Positions 1-9,866 of a stretch of 64,000 bases of DNA are shown here, one piece after another (the first letter of the stretch is position 1; each line of letters begins with the position of its first letter). This DNA comes from G963668345 sp965226215 (GTDB lineage: Bacteria; Acidobacteriota; Terriglobia; Bryobacterales; UBA6623): assembly GCA_965226215.1 (NCBI GenBank), contig CBDDCH010000002.1, positions 3,410,001-3,474,000 of the forward strand. Direction: 5' to 3'. The translations under genes and the position numbers were made by a program. Below the pieces are notes generated by a model, which had not been told where the DNA came from, did no database searches, and saw only the letters and a program-made list of their open reading frames with translations.

Positions 1-365
1 CCGATGTTTGCCAGAAAGGGGGGTAAATCCTCTTCCAGGTGTTCCCCACCGACTGTATTGACAATGATTGCCGCGCCCAGCTTCGGAGCAAGGCTGATGA
101 GTTTCTTGGATTGCTCGACACCATCTTCCGTCATCATGCCTATGTTGCCGTTCAAACTCACGGCCTTGAGATTGTGTTGCTTCAGCTTTTCGGCCAGGGC
201 GTCGACCGCGGCGTCGTCCATGTCAGGGCTAACGTGGTCAATCCCGGGGGTGGCTGCTATCTCAACATGGCCGCATCCGGTCTTACTAAGGCCCCTGAGT
301 GCCGCATCTATTCCGTAGTGGTGATAGATGCCCGTCCCCATGGCGATGATTTTCGATAGAGCCAT
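1..365 (-). CDS. Sugar phosphate isomerase/epimerase-like TIM barrel, 3' end outside window
   Basis: The reading frame starts at an ATG at 365 and runs off the left edge, giving the first 121 residues. The translation begins MALSKIIAMGTGIYHHYGID and contains GHVEIAATPGIDHVSPDMDD and later AAIIVNTVGGEHLEEDLPPF. The layout of short strand, glycine-rich turn and helix, with a conserved His-Val-Glu early in the chain, fits xylose-isomerase-like (AP endonuclease 2 fold) sugar isomerases. There is no signal peptide, so it is probably cytoplasmic. The neighbouring metallohydrolase and the isomerase-like gene near 17 kb make a sugar or sugar-acid catabolic role plausible. The substrate cannot be told from this fragment. 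Confidence 0.65.
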   Translation of the reverse strand, partial: MALSKIIAMGTGIYHHYGIDAALRGLSKTGCGHVEIAATPGIDHVSPDMDDAAVDALAEKLKQHNLKAVSLNGNIGMMTEDGVEQSKKLISLAPKLGAAIIVNTVGGEHLEEDLPPFLANI

Positions 366-659
366 TCTTCACTCCCTTCTTGAATTACTACTGTACGGTT
401 GCAGCCCTCTTCGTTCAAGCGGACCGGATAGCCACTCGGATTCCCAACTACTCGTCGATCGATCACCAGTTTCGGCGAAGCAAAGAACCGGCATCAGTCA
501 CGCTGCACGAGAGTGCTGGTTACTCTAACGCCTCGTACCGGTCGCCGTCAAGAACGGGAAGCGCGAGTAGCGCGAACGAACACGACAGATCGAGCTCCTG
601 GACCCAAGCGCGGCGCGGCGTTGTGGCAGCGGATTGGTCGACGATCCGTACACCTATTG

Positions 660-3377
660 TCAGTGGGCTTCGCCATGCGCATGGAGGCGGCGGTGGAGCG
701 CGGCTTGAGCTTCCTCGAATACCTTGACAATCTCGGCGAGTCGCTCGGGATCGGGCCGGGTGGCGAGGTTCTCCACATAGCTCTTCGATCCATCAATCAG
801 TTTCAGCATGTAACCCGCCGAGGTCGCCGACATCAACTCTTTACCCGGGACGACCAAGTAGACAGGCGAGGTGTGCGCCGAAAACTGAAAGACCAAGCCG
901 GCGGGCTCGGGCGGCCACCAAGATCGGGAAGCGCACCGCGCAGCCAGCCAGCCCGGGCCGGGAACTTGCACCCTTTCTTTCAGGACCATCTGTCGCGTTC
1001 CGGCGCGCTCCTCGCGCGAGGCTACGACTTTTCCGTTATAGATGACTTCGACACGTTCGAAGGGCGCGAAGCCTTGGGCCTCCACGCGGACTTCCACAGT
1101 TCCTCCGGCCGCCCCGAGTTTGATTTCTTCGCCCGGGACGCGGCCATCGACCGACAACTGCAGCAGCGGTCCCGTCGTGGCGAATGTATTGCCTCGTCGT
1201 ACGGCCTGCGCCCAGTTTGCGAAACTGAACTCCTCCTGACCTAGATACGCATAGGTCCGGTTCGCGCCTACCGGGATGTAGGCTCCCATCTTGTCTGAAC
1301 CCCCTACGACGGGAACCCGGTAGCCGCAGTTCAAAGTGTGATACCAATCGTAGTAGTTCAGGTCAAAGCTTCCCGGCCGATCAACCCGCCAAGGCAAAAG
1401 CTCGACCGCATCGATTTTGGATGTGGCGATGGCTGCAGCGGCCTCCCCATTGCCGTAAGGGAAGTGCGCTGAGACTGCTAAACCGTCGCGTTTGCGGCAG
1501 ATCTCCGCCATTTCAGTAAGACTCATCCAAAGGGGTGACCCAATCGATCCCTCGTGGGGCCCGTCTGTCGAGAGCGGAAAGACAGGCTCGCCCAACAAAC
1601 CAAAGTGCCCCAGAACGTGGTGGCGGTTTTCCGAGCCCACGCGAACCATAGTTTCTCCGTCGGGCGAAGTAAGCGAGCCATGGGAACGGTCACCTACATT
1701 CGAGAAAAGGTTCCCCCACTGCGTTACCAGCAGGTTGACGAGATTGAGCCCTTCAGCCTCGGCTTCGAGCACGGCCGTAGCGGGCGGCAAGAAGTGGACG
1801 TGGCTATCGGCCGTCAGCCAGCCCTGTGAACGTAGATCCGTGAATCGTCCAATCTCTAACTTTAGTTCCCGTTGCCCCGGCTTGATCTCTAGCTTCTGGC
1901 GCACGGGCTCGTACTCAAAGCCTTTCGTGATTTCGACGTACACTTCACCAGCCGGCAATTCAATCTGAAAAGTCCCGTCAACGTAGGCGAAGCAGTCGTC
2001 CCCCAATCGGAGGTCCGAGGAGTACATCTGGCCCTGCGCGATATCGTTGTCGGCAAAATGCCCGTAGGGGGGAATGTAGCGGCCCTCTTTGGAACGAAAT
2101 CCCAGCCTGACGGGGGTAGAGCGTTGGGTACCGGCCTCGACAACAGTCCCATGTACCCAGGTTTTTTGCGACTCGAGAACCTGTATGCGCAAGCCGCCGG
2201 CGCGAGCTTTGATCTCCTCACCCTTGCCGGCCTTGCCGAGATCGAACTCATAACGCCGGCTTGTCTTGCTATCAACAACCGAGAGCGTCGCTTCGTTGCT
2301 TGCCGTGATCTCGGCATATAAGTACGGTGATGGCTGCTCGGGATCGGCCATTTGACCGAGGCCCTTGGCAGGCTCGGAAAGCCACTTCTCCTCCTCAAAT
2401 TGCTCGAGCTTGTACGTTCTTGTCACGATTCCCAAGTCCACATCCAGTTTCCATCGCTCCGTCGGGTCAGCTGAAGGTTCCGGCAGGGTGATGCGATAGA
2501 CGTGGAGGCGCTCGTAGCGTAGTGGGTTCTCCTTTCCTTCGAAGAGGGTCATCCCGCAGACGAACAGCAGGTCCTCATCGCGGGCTTCGAAGCGCACCGC
2601 TTTGAGAGCGCGATCGGGTTCCGGATTCTCTAACGCACAGAGCCACAGCGTAGGCCTCCGCGGCCAGTCAGTCGCAAGCCGGTTTTGTACGAATCTGGGC
2701 GGCATCACGTGTTGATCAGCCGTTAAGGGCTTATAGATAGTTTGGTAGTGCCGGATGGCCGTGAATGCGTCGTCGTTCCAGGGAGTCGATGGGGTATTTA
2801 CTTCAAAGCGACGGCGGATGGGTAAGGCTCGTTCCGTACCGTCCTCGTATACCAGAACGGCTTCGGCGAGAAGCTGTCCGAGTTTTTTGAGTTCGTCCTC
2901 TGTTTCGGCTCCTTGCGGAAAATACGGCTGGCTGATGTTGTCGTGAACCGGCGTGGGGATCCAGTCGCAAAAATGCACCAGGCAGAGATAGCTCGCTTTC
3001 TGCTTCACGGGCATCTCGACGCTCGCGGTCGTCCATGCGCTTGATCGTTTGCTGAGCGCGAGCCAGCGTTTATTGTGGGAGCCCTCTTCTTTCGCCATTG
3101 AGAAAGGAATGCCGCGCAGACTTTGGAGTCCGGAGGGCGTTCGGATGAGACCGTCTTTGCTGAATGCTCTGGCCCGGCTGTGAGGACCGAAATCGGTGGG
3201 AGAAGCATTGAAGTGCCGACTCAAGTCCACGGGAGCGAATTTGGTCCCAGAGCTCCCAGCCTTTGCCGCCGCTGCCGTGGCCGCCGAGGCTACACTAGCA
3301 GGCAGCAAACTCAATGTCGGCACACCGACCGCCGTTTGCAGGAAGCTCCTTCTTTTCCAAGCCTGGTTCGGTGCCAT
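660..3377 (-). CDS. Secreted CehA/McbA-family (PHP-fold) metallohydrolase
   Basis: This 905-residue protein starts at ATG 3377 with a strong ribosome site (AGGAGG) upstream. Residues 8-13 (KRRSFL) followed by a hydrophobic stretch form a Tat signal, so it should be exported folded, as expected for a metalloenzyme. The first half (about 50-510) is beta-rich and not assigned to a known fold. The C-terminal part carries a PHP-type signature: LTADSHVHF near residue 524, a later SAHFPYGNGEA, and VVGGSDKMGAYIP. These resemble the metal ligands of CehA/McbA-like hydrolases, which include carbamate esterases, although most members have unknown substrates. It sits alone between the isomerase fragment and the DUF1501 cluster, all on the same strand. 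The substrate is unknown. Confidence 0.7.
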   Translation of the reverse strand: MAPNQAWKRRSFLQTAVGVPTLSLLPASVASAATAAAAKAGSSGTKFAPVDLSRHFNASPTDFGPHSRARAFSKDGLIRTPSGLQSLRGIPFSMAKEEGSHNKRWLALSKRSSAWTTASVEMPVKQKASYLCLVHFCDWIPTPVHDNISQPYFPQGAETEDELKKLGQLLAEAVLVYEDGTERALPIRRRFEVNTPSTPWNDDAFTAIRHYQTIYKPLTADQHVMPPRFVQNRLATDWPRRPTLWLCALENPEPDRALKAVRFEARDEDLLFVCGMTLFEGKENPLRYERLHVYRITLPEPSADPTERWKLDVDLGIVTRTYKLEQFEEEKWLSEPAKGLGQMADPEQPSPYLYAEITASNEATLSVVDSKTSRRYEFDLGKAGKGEEIKARAGGLRIQVLESQKTWVHGTVVEAGTQRSTPVRLGFRSKEGRYIPPYGHFADNDIAQGQMYSSDLRLGDDCFAYVDGTFQIELPAGEVYVEITKGFEYEPVRQKLEIKPGQRELKLEIGRFTDLRSQGWLTADSHVHFLPPATAVLEAEAEGLNLVNLLVTQWGNLFSNVGDRSHGSLTSPDGETMVRVGSENRHHVLGHFGLLGEPVFPLSTDGPHEGSIGSPLWMSLTEMAEICRKRDGLAVSAHFPYGNGEAAAAIATSKIDAVELLPWRVDRPGSFDLNYYDWYHTLNCGYRVPVVGGSDKMGAYIPVGANRTYAYLGQEEFSFANWAQAVRRGNTFATTGPLLQLSVDGRVPGEEIKLGAAGGTVEVRVEAQGFAPFERVEVIYNGKVVASREERAGTRQMVLKERVQVPGPGWLAARCASRSWWPPEPAGLVFQFSAHTSPVYLVVPGKELMSATSAGYMLKLIDGSKSYVENLATRPDPERLAEIVKVFEEAQAALHRRLHAHGEAH

Positions 3378-3557
3378 GGTGATCGACCTCCTGATTACTT
3401 TTGAATACCGCGGAAATCATCCCAGTCTACCCTAACTGGGTTCCAACCAGTAGCTGTCGCTCCTATGTTGTGGTGCTGCACGTGTTATGGCAGCGGCGAG
3501 CGAATCGGAGCCGCGAACGCCAGTGAGCGGTCGTGCGGCCATGGTCGCTAGGGATAC

Positions 3558-3659
3558 TTAGCCTTTAAGGAAGCTCGCAAGGATACTAGCGATGGTTGCG
3601 ACGAAAACCGCCGTAAACCACCACGCGGGGTCTTGCAGATAATCTACGACTTCCCCCAT
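3558..3659 (-). CDS. Small single-pass membrane peptide, 33 residues
   Basis: ATG at 3659 opens a 33-residue frame ending in TAA: a short acidic head MGEVVDYLQDP, then WWFTAVFVATIASILASF as one membrane span, then a basic LKG tail. A purine-rich GCGAGAAC lies just upstream of the start. The pattern of a proline, two tryptophans, about 18 hydrophobic residues and a lysine end is common in small bacterial inner-membrane proteins. It lies between the DUF1501 gene and the metallohydrolase on the same strand, with about 180 bases free on each side. It could be an accident of composition, but the frame is clean and the topology is coherent. No function is known to me. Confidence 0.45.
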   Translation of the reverse strand: MGEVVDYLQDPAWWFTAVFVATIASILASFLKG

Positions 3660-3839
3660 GTTGTTCTCGCTGGGGTATATACCCTAGAAGGCTAACTCAT
3701 GTTTGGCCTGTCACTGGCGTTCCAGGCTCAGTTTCTTGCTATTGCACATCTTCGCGACGAGCGAATCGGACACCCTCGCGATGACGCACCTCGTCGGGAG
3801 GCTCGTGGCGGCGAATCAGCCAGGTTGAGATTCGTGACG

Positions 3840-5147
3840 CTAAACCAGTTCCTTGATCGGAACGCCTGTTTTGTCGTCAATCGAGTTGGCGATCTTGACG
3901 GGCCGCCCGATGGGGGTCATATAGGTCTTTTCCCAGTCGATGCCGAAGGCCTTGTAGATGGTCGCGTAGATGTCGCCCATCGTAATCATGCGCTCTTCCA
4001 CATAACCGCCCTCGAAATCACTGGCACCGATGACGTGTCCGCCTTGGATGCCGCCGCCGCCCAGGACCAGTGACCAGCACTGCGGCCAATGATCGCGGCC
4101 CGCTTTGGGGTTGATGTGGGGAGTGCGTCCGAACTCACCCATGGCGATTACGACCGTTGACTCCAACAGACCGCGCTGGGCGAGGTCCTCGAGCAGAGTG
4201 GAGAAAGCCTGATCAAACGAAGGACACAGCTTGTCTCGATGCCCCTTGTCGTTGTCGCCGTGAGTGTCCCACTCGATTGTCTTATACCCCGCGGCCGTCA
4301 CAAAGCGGGCGCCCGCCTCGACCAGCCGGCGCGCCAACAGCACACTCTGTCCGAATGGGTGCCGGCCGTACGCGTCCTTCACCTTTTCAGGTTCCTTCGA
4401 AAGGTCGAAGGCTTCTCTCACGTTCGGAGACAGGATCATTCTCCAGGCGGCATCCGTGAAGCGGTCCATCTTGGTGTATTCAACTTCCTTTACCTTTTGC
4501 CGGTAAAGCGAATCGACCAGCATCAGGGCCGAGCGCCGCTCCTCGATTTGCTCGACTGAAACGGACTTGGGGATGCTCAGATCTGGAACTTCAAAATCCT
4601 TGCGACTCGGATCATGCACGACCATCGGGTCATAGTCTGCTCCCAGGAAGCCCGATCGAAAGTACTGCAATAGATCCAACTCACGGGTAACAACGTAAGG
4701 CGGTATCTCGTTGCGGATAGCCCTCTCTTTGGAAAGGATGGATCCCAAGCTGGGGAACTTCATCGCCACGCTGGGCCTGTGCCCGGTGAGCGCATAGATG
4801 GTCGCTCCAGCGTGGTTGGTCTCTTCGGTGTGCATCGAGCGGACAATCGACAGCTTGTCCATGTGCTTGGAAACACGGGGTAGCAGCTCTGAGATCTGAA
4901 TGCCGGGAACATTGGTGGAGATCGGCTTGAAAGAGCTGTTCGGCTTGGGATCCCAGGTATCGACCTGACTCGGCCCCCCTTCCAGCCAGAGCATGATGCA
5001 CGACTGAGCCTTGCCGTTAGGACTCACGCCCTGGGCGGCCATCAGACTCTCCAGTCCCAGCAGGTCGCGCAGCCCGATGCCCAGATAGGTTAACGACCCC
5101 ACCCGCAGAAAGTCCCGACGTCCCAAACCTGGTCCTTTGCAAGTCAT
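3840..5147 (-). CDS. DUF1501 family secreted protein (cluster 1)
   Basis: The 435-residue product starts at ATG 5147 behind an AGGAG site and has a Tat signal (GRRDFLRVG, residues 9-17). DUF1501 proteins belong to the alkaline-phosphatase/sulfatase-like fold. Visible family marks are LWLEGGPSQVDTWDPKP near residue 55, SIVRSMHTEETNHAGA near 100, and MGEFGRTPHINPKAGRDHWP near 335, where acid and His residues probably bind metal. It is the last gene of a three-gene unit with the DUF1549/DUF1553 protein (35 bases upstream) and the PPC-domain protein. Such units are frequent in Planctomycetota and some Acidobacteriota. The biochemical activity of DUF1501 has not been established as far as I know. 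Confidence 0.9.
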   Translation of the reverse strand: MTCKGPGLGRRDFLRVGSLTYLGIGLRDLLGLESLMAAQGVSPNGKAQSCIMLWLEGGPSQVDTWDPKPNSSFKPISTNVPGIQISELLPRVSKHMDKLSIVRSMHTEETNHAGATIYALTGHRPSVAMKFPSLGSILSKERAIRNEIPPYVVTRELDLLQYFRSGFLGADYDPMVVHDPSRKDFEVPDLSIPKSVSVEQIEERRSALMLVDSLYRQKVKEVEYTKMDRFTDAAWRMILSPNVREAFDLSKEPEKVKDAYGRHPFGQSVLLARRLVEAGARFVTAAGYKTIEWDTHGDNDKGHRDKLCPSFDQAFSTLLEDLAQRGLLESTVVIAMGEFGRTPHINPKAGRDHWPQCWSLVLGGGGIQGGHVIGASDFEGGYVEERMITMGDIYATIYKAFGIDWEKTYMTPIGRPVKIANSIDDKTGVPIKELV

Positions 5148-5182
5148 GGCTTCTCCTTTTTGGGCCTGCTGTCTCGCTCCAA

Positions 5183-7750
5183 TCAGTGACTGCTGGCAAA
5201 CTCCCGGGAAGCAATCAGTCCCCAGAGTAGACTGCGAGTCGCTTCCGACCGGGACGGGCGCTCACTCAACCACCCTCGCAGCTCGGTCTGTTCCGTTTCC
5301 GTTGGAAATCGTGAAAACGCTGCTAGGTAGAGTTCCTCGATCACTTCACTATCTGAGGCGCCCTGCTTTAGTAGTGTGTTGACGCGTCCTCCCTCTCGGT
5401 CGAGCTTATCGTTGTAGGTTGCTCCCACGAGCATATGGAGGGCTTGCCCAAGATTTGCTAGATTCTCGCGCTCCGGCGTGGTAAGGCGATCCGGCTTGCC
5501 GTAGACTTCCAGGAATCGGCTGCGAAACATGTCCGGCTCAACGATATTGATCGCCCGAGCGCCCAGAGGCAACGCTCCCGGTTGGGTTTGGTTTGAGCTG
5601 TGCAGGAGCCGTTCGGGAACCCCAGTCGCTTGGGATATCGCGTCCAACAGCACTTCTGCATCCAGCCGCTTGGGTATGGAGTGCGAATAGTTGATTCGGT
5701 CTTCGGCGTTGGTCTCGTTGGGCTCACTCGATAACTGATAGGTCCGCGACGAAACGATTGTGCGGATCAGATGCTTGAGATCGTGCCTATGCTCACGGAA
5801 GTCCTCTGCCAGCGCCTTGAGCAGGCCAGGGTGGGTCGGCGTGTTGGTGGAGCGAAAGTCGTCTACCGGGTCTACAATGCCTCTGCCGAAGAAGTATCCC
5901 CACATCCTGTTGACCGCGGCTTCCGCGAAATAGGGGTGGGACGTCATCCATTCCGCGAGCTCCATGCGGAGATCGGCCTGTTGTTCCTCCGGTAGGACCC
6001 GACCATCGAGCAACGTCGGCTGGACGAGTTGTTTAGTCCGGGGATGCATCACGTGGCGGCTCTTGCCCACGGCGCCATAATCCACGTCTTGCCCGGTGGG
6101 ATCGTCGTAGAGCACGGAGCCATAGAGCTCCGGATCATCGGGTCCGAACTTCACCCCGTTCAAGCGGCCGAAGAAGGCCGCCATTCCCCAGAACTGGTCC
6201 TGGCTCCAGGCCTCAAAAGGATGGTTGTGACATTGCGCGCAGTCCAGCCGCCGTCCGAGAAAGACTCGAACTTCCTCGGCCATTTTTCGCTCAGGAAAGC
6301 GAGGATCGCTGATCTGGAAATAGTGCGGAGCTGCATCTCCGAAACCCTGGGCGGCTATACGCTCACGTGCGATCTCATCGTAGGGTTTGTTGCGCACGAT
6401 GCGGTCCCGGAGCCACTCCCAGTGCCGCCGGACCGGCTTCATGTTCGAGTTGGCGTAACGGGCGACCCGGAAGATGTCCGCAAACCGGAAGGTCCAGTAC
6501 TCGACATATTCGGGAGAATCCAGAAGTGTTTCGATCAGCTTCTCGCGCTTTCGAGGATCCTGGCCGGCGAGGAATTCGCGCACGCGCGCGGGCGGTGGGA
6601 GCGTGCCCGTCATATCCAGACACAGGCGCCGCAGAAACTCCGCGTCGGTCGACAGCTCGGAGGGCAGAATCTTGAACTTCCGCAGTTTCGAGAAGACGTG
6701 GTCGTCGATGAAGTTATTCCGCGCTACCTTCGGATAGTCCGGCAGCGGCTTGGAGATCACCCCAATGCGCGCACTGACGGCGTGCCCGGCCGCACGGATC
6801 AGGATGGATGTCTCCCCTGTCATTAACCCTTCCGCACGACCTTCCAGAGACGCTCGTACCACTTCCGGATTGTTCGAAGTGTAGAGTACTTGGCCGGTTA
6901 TGTCCTCTTGTCGGCCGTTAGAAAGGTGAGCCGTCACCAGGAGTTGATGCTTTCCATGGAGGTCCAGCACGACTTCCTTTGGGAAAACTTCTATCCGCTT
7001 GACCTTGACGCTCTCCTGGTCGCTTTCTTCTCCGTAGGGAGCCCCCGCTCGCACCCAGTTGAGAATGGTTTCGTAATCGGGCGAGTCGGGAGGGAAGAGT
7101 TGTCCGCCGCCGTGGGGAACCTGCATGGCCGGCTTCTGCAATAGGAGGCTTTGCCGCGGCTTTTCTAAATCGACTCGGGGTTTTTTCTCGCCTGCCACTT
7201 CATCCGTCAGAACTTGATACGTGCCGCCTTCGACGATCCATTTGTAGTCTTCCCGCGGGTAGAGTGCGTTCAAGGAAACCTTGAAGCCGCCCTGGCCTTT
7301 TACCCCGCCATGGCAACTGCTGCCGTTGCATCCCTTCTTCGTGAGAACGCCCCCGATGTCCCGGGCGAAGGAAAACGATCGCTCCTCATCCAAACCCGCC
7401 ACGCGAAACTTTGTCGTCGCCGTATACCGCCCGAAACCGGCCGTCAGCACGGCGGCGCCGTCGGCCAACGCCACTAACCTGCCACCTTCATCCATTCGGG
7501 CTATGCTCGGCTTGGAAATCGAAAACCGCACCTCCGGTGTAACGTCGCGTTCCACGCCGTCGCTATATTTCCCCAGCGCGATAAACCGCTGCGAGGCTTT
7601 GGCGCCCCAAAGAGCGGCGTTATCTGGCGCCAATCGGAGGGAGAGGAGTTCTGCCTCTGTTTCGCCCGCGGCAATCGAACCACCTAGGCTCAGGCCGGCA
7701 AACAGAGAAATGCTCACCAGTCCATGTCGCAAGCGGAGCCCGAATCTCAT
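5183..7750 (-). CDS. DUF1549/DUF1553 cytochrome-like protein with Ig-like domains (cluster 1)
   Basis: I place the start at ATG 7750, giving 855 residues. AGGAGA sits just upstream and the product then begins with a signal peptide (MRFGLRLRHGLVSISLFAG); a longer frame upstream would overlap the preceding gene. Residues about 35-115 and 245-330 look like bacterial Ig-like (BIG2) domains. A heme-type motif CNGSSCH (a four-residue spacer rather than two) is near residue 140. DUF1549 follows, with DCAQCHNHPFE near residue 503, then DUF1553 to the end. The domain order matches planctomycete cytochrome-C-type (PSCyt) proteins. The start is one base after the stop of the PPC gene (TGAGATG), so the two are probably translationally coupled. 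The role is presumably periplasmic; the reaction is unknown. Confidence 0.88.
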   Translation of the reverse strand: MRFGLRLRHGLVSISLFAGLSLGGSIAAGETEAELLSLRLAPDNAALWGAKASQRFIALGKYSDGVERDVTPEVRFSISKPSIARMDEGGRLVALADGAAVLTAGFGRYTATTKFRVAGLDEERSFSFARDIGGVLTKKGCNGSSCHGGVKGQGGFKVSLNALYPREDYKWIVEGGTYQVLTDEVAGEKKPRVDLEKPRQSLLLQKPAMQVPHGGGQLFPPDSPDYETILNWVRAGAPYGEESDQESVKVKRIEVFPKEVVLDLHGKHQLLVTAHLSNGRQEDITGQVLYTSNNPEVVRASLEGRAEGLMTGETSILIRAAGHAVSARIGVISKPLPDYPKVARNNFIDDHVFSKLRKFKILPSELSTDAEFLRRLCLDMTGTLPPPARVREFLAGQDPRKREKLIETLLDSPEYVEYWTFRFADIFRVARYANSNMKPVRRHWEWLRDRIVRNKPYDEIARERIAAQGFGDAAPHYFQISDPRFPERKMAEEVRVFLGRRLDCAQCHNHPFEAWSQDQFWGMAAFFGRLNGVKFGPDDPELYGSVLYDDPTGQDVDYGAVGKSRHVMHPRTKQLVQPTLLDGRVLPEEQQADLRMELAEWMTSHPYFAEAAVNRMWGYFFGRGIVDPVDDFRSTNTPTHPGLLKALAEDFREHRHDLKHLIRTIVSSRTYQLSSEPNETNAEDRINYSHSIPKRLDAEVLLDAISQATGVPERLLHSSNQTQPGALPLGARAINIVEPDMFRSRFLEVYGKPDRLTTPERENLANLGQALHMLVGATYNDKLDREGGRVNTLLKQGASDSEVIEELYLAAFSRFPTETEQTELRGWLSERPSRSEATRSLLWGLIASREFASSH

Positions 7751-7751
7751 C

Positions 7752-9623
7752 TCAATCTCCTTTAGCGCCTGACGACTCTGCCACCACCATGAGCGGAATC
7801 TCCCCGACCAGAGTGGGCACTCCGAGTTCACCCCTTACAACGGGGCGTGCGATGACCCGAATGAGCCGCGGCATACGCATGACTTGAGCGTCGGCGCCGG
7901 CTACGAGCAATATCGCCGCTGTTTGACTCTTCGGCAGATATCTTTCCTTGAAACCCTCGTCCAGGGGTGGGTGGCTTTCCGGCTCGACTTCGACCGCCGC
8001 CAAGGCCTCGACTCCCACGGGCAGATTCTCCACCGCAAACGCAATGTCACCGTTGTACCCTTCTTCTTGCTCAGCCGTCAACGTTAATTTCTTCGCCCCG
8101 CCGGCCCTGAGGTTGACGCGATCTTCCGTCACCACGATCTTTCCCATGTGGGGGATTTGGGGGCGAATGAGAATTCGATACCTGAAGCTGGAATCACCCT
8201 GCCGGGACGTCATGTCTCGCACTTGAAGCACATACTCACCTTCCCGCTGGAACATGTAGATTGTCTTGGGCTCAATCCTTTTGATCCAGTCGTCCCCGTC
8301 CCCGGCAATGAACTTGTGGATGTTGGTAAAGAGTTCCTCCTCCCCATCGTGCTCGAAGATCCCCAGGCGCGGGTTGAAGTAAGGCGGAGGCGAATCCGGG
8401 GTCTCGACCTCGAAAGCAAGTCCTTGCTCGCGTTTCACTCGAAATCGAAAATAGTCCACATCACCCGGACGCTCTATCGTCCCCTCTATGGTGGCGGGCA
8501 AGGTCAGTTGCAGAGCTTCAGCGCGCGTGTCGTTCGGTTCAACCTCGGTTGCGGTAATGATCGGCCGCGGGGGTATGCCAAGAGAATCGACGCTCGGGCC
8601 TCCCGGGGCTTCTCCTCCACTTCCCGGTGGGCCCGAACCGCTCTTCTTCGATACGGTATCGCCCGTTTCGCTGGTCACGACTGTGCGGGAGACGAGCTCC
8701 GCCAGACGGTCCTGCTCCAGCGTCCGCGGGAAGGCTCGCTCATCCCATTCGGAATCGCGCTCTTGCTCTTTAAGAACAGAAGATCCGTCCGCTGGAGCGA
8801 TGAGGAGTTGGTACGAATAACCAGGCCCGATGATGCCCAAGAAGGCTCCTATCCTTAACAAGTACCGGCCTGATTTACTGAAACGATAGTTCAGTGTTGT
8901 GAGGGTCTTGAGGGGAGCCGGATGGTAGCTGTTTGCCAAACGGTAAAGGCGGTTCGGATCAAACCAGCTTTTACCGGATTCGTAAAGGGTGAGGTGGGCG
9001 TCAAAACCGTTTCCGGTTCTGAAATTCGGATCTTGGCCCGTTCGGGTAAAAGCTTCAACGCGTAGCTCTTGGTTCTTGGGAACCTCAAATGAATAGAAAT
9101 CTACTTCCCCTTCCTCGTCGATCTTCCCGCTTATGACGGCTGGAAAAGTGACCTGCTGTGCGTCTGCCGGTGTGCCGTTGGGGCTTTCCGTTTCGATCAC
9201 GACGGGTGCGGAATGCACAAGGAACGCTAGTGCGTTCGAAACGCCCCGCGGGGAGACCAACCACACCGAGTGGCGCCCAGCCTTGGCTGTAGGGTCCACC
9301 TCGACACTTAGCGAAACCCGATGACCGGGGAACTTTTCGAGCTCTTTGCGGGGGCCCGCGCCGGCAGTCTCTACTAGCTCGATCGGCTCAACGTTTCCGA
9401 CAGTGCCTCTCAGACGTTCCGTATCGAACCAGGCGGCGTAAACGCCTTCCAGACCGGTCCCCTGGATACTGATCTCCAATCGCGCGCCTTTCCCGCCGCC
9501 GGCGGGAAAGACGGAGACTATCTCGGGCTCCGCCGGGGGTTCGACGGCGCCCATCTGAGCAGACAGAAGGCAGACGAGACACATCCCCCCCCAGACGCGC
9601 CCAAGCCACCACCTTTTTGTCAT
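7752..9623 (-). CDS. Secreted protein with two PPC-type (pre-peptidase C-terminal) domains
   Basis: This 623-residue protein starts at ATG 9623 after GGGAGAGG and has a signal peptide ending near AQMGAVEP (residues 1-27). An N-terminal IPT/Ig-like part contains VSVFPAGGGKGARLEI. Two beta domains of the pre-peptidase C-terminal type follow, recognisable by GKIDEEGEVDFYSFEV near residue 165 and GTIERPGDVDYFRFRV near 385. It is the first gene of the cluster that continues with the DUF1549/DUF1553 and DUF1501 genes. PPC domains usually act as carbohydrate-binding or secretion accessory modules, so a surface or periplasmic binding role for the cluster is an inference. Confidence 0.82.
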   Translation of the reverse strand: MTKRWWLGRVWGGMCLVCLLSAQMGAVEPPAEPEIVSVFPAGGGKGARLEISIQGTGLEGVYAAWFDTERLRGTVGNVEPIELVETAGAGPRKELEKFPGHRVSLSVEVDPTAKAGRHSVWLVSPRGVSNALAFLVHSAPVVIETESPNGTPADAQQVTFPAVISGKIDEEGEVDFYSFEVPKNQELRVEAFTRTGQDPNFRTGNGFDAHLTLYESGKSWFDPNRLYRLANSYHPAPLKTLTTLNYRFSKSGRYLLRIGAFLGIIGPGYSYQLLIAPADGSSVLKEQERDSEWDERAFPRTLEQDRLAELVSRTVVTSETGDTVSKKSGSGPPGSGGEAPGGPSVDSLGIPPRPIITATEVEPNDTRAEALQLTLPATIEGTIERPGDVDYFRFRVKREQGLAFEVETPDSPPPYFNPRLGIFEHDGEEELFTNIHKFIAGDGDDWIKRIEPKTIYMFQREGEYVLQVRDMTSRQGDSSFRYRILIRPQIPHMGKIVVTEDRVNLRAGGAKKLTLTAEQEEGYNGDIAFAVENLPVGVEALAAVEVEPESHPPLDEGFKERYLPKSQTAAILLVAGADAQVMRMPRLIRVIARPVVRGELGVPTLVGEIPLMVVAESSGAKGD

Positions 9624-9820
9624 AGCAACCCTCTCCCGATGTTATCCTATCGGTAAGACTTTTAGCAATTGCAAACGGAGAGCGGGCTGCGGGCCAGGCC
9701 GTGCCGCACTCTTCGTAAGGGATTGGTGGACTTCGCATCCGGGAGGGTCCTGTGCTTGGCAGTCCATTTCATAAGTTCGGTCATATATGTTTAGAAGCCA
9801 GGTGGACGATCGGCAACTTC

Positions 9821-9840
9821 GGGTACGGCATGCCGTACCC
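9821..9840. repeat. Perfect 20-bp palindrome
   Basis: GGGTACGGCA is followed directly by its reverse complement. It belongs to the set of short GGG-NNN-CCC palindromes seen elsewhere in the window and lies in the 591-base gap between two divergent genes. Confidence 0.8.
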
Positions 9841-9866
9841 TTACTTTTCCAAACGCTTAACAGAGC

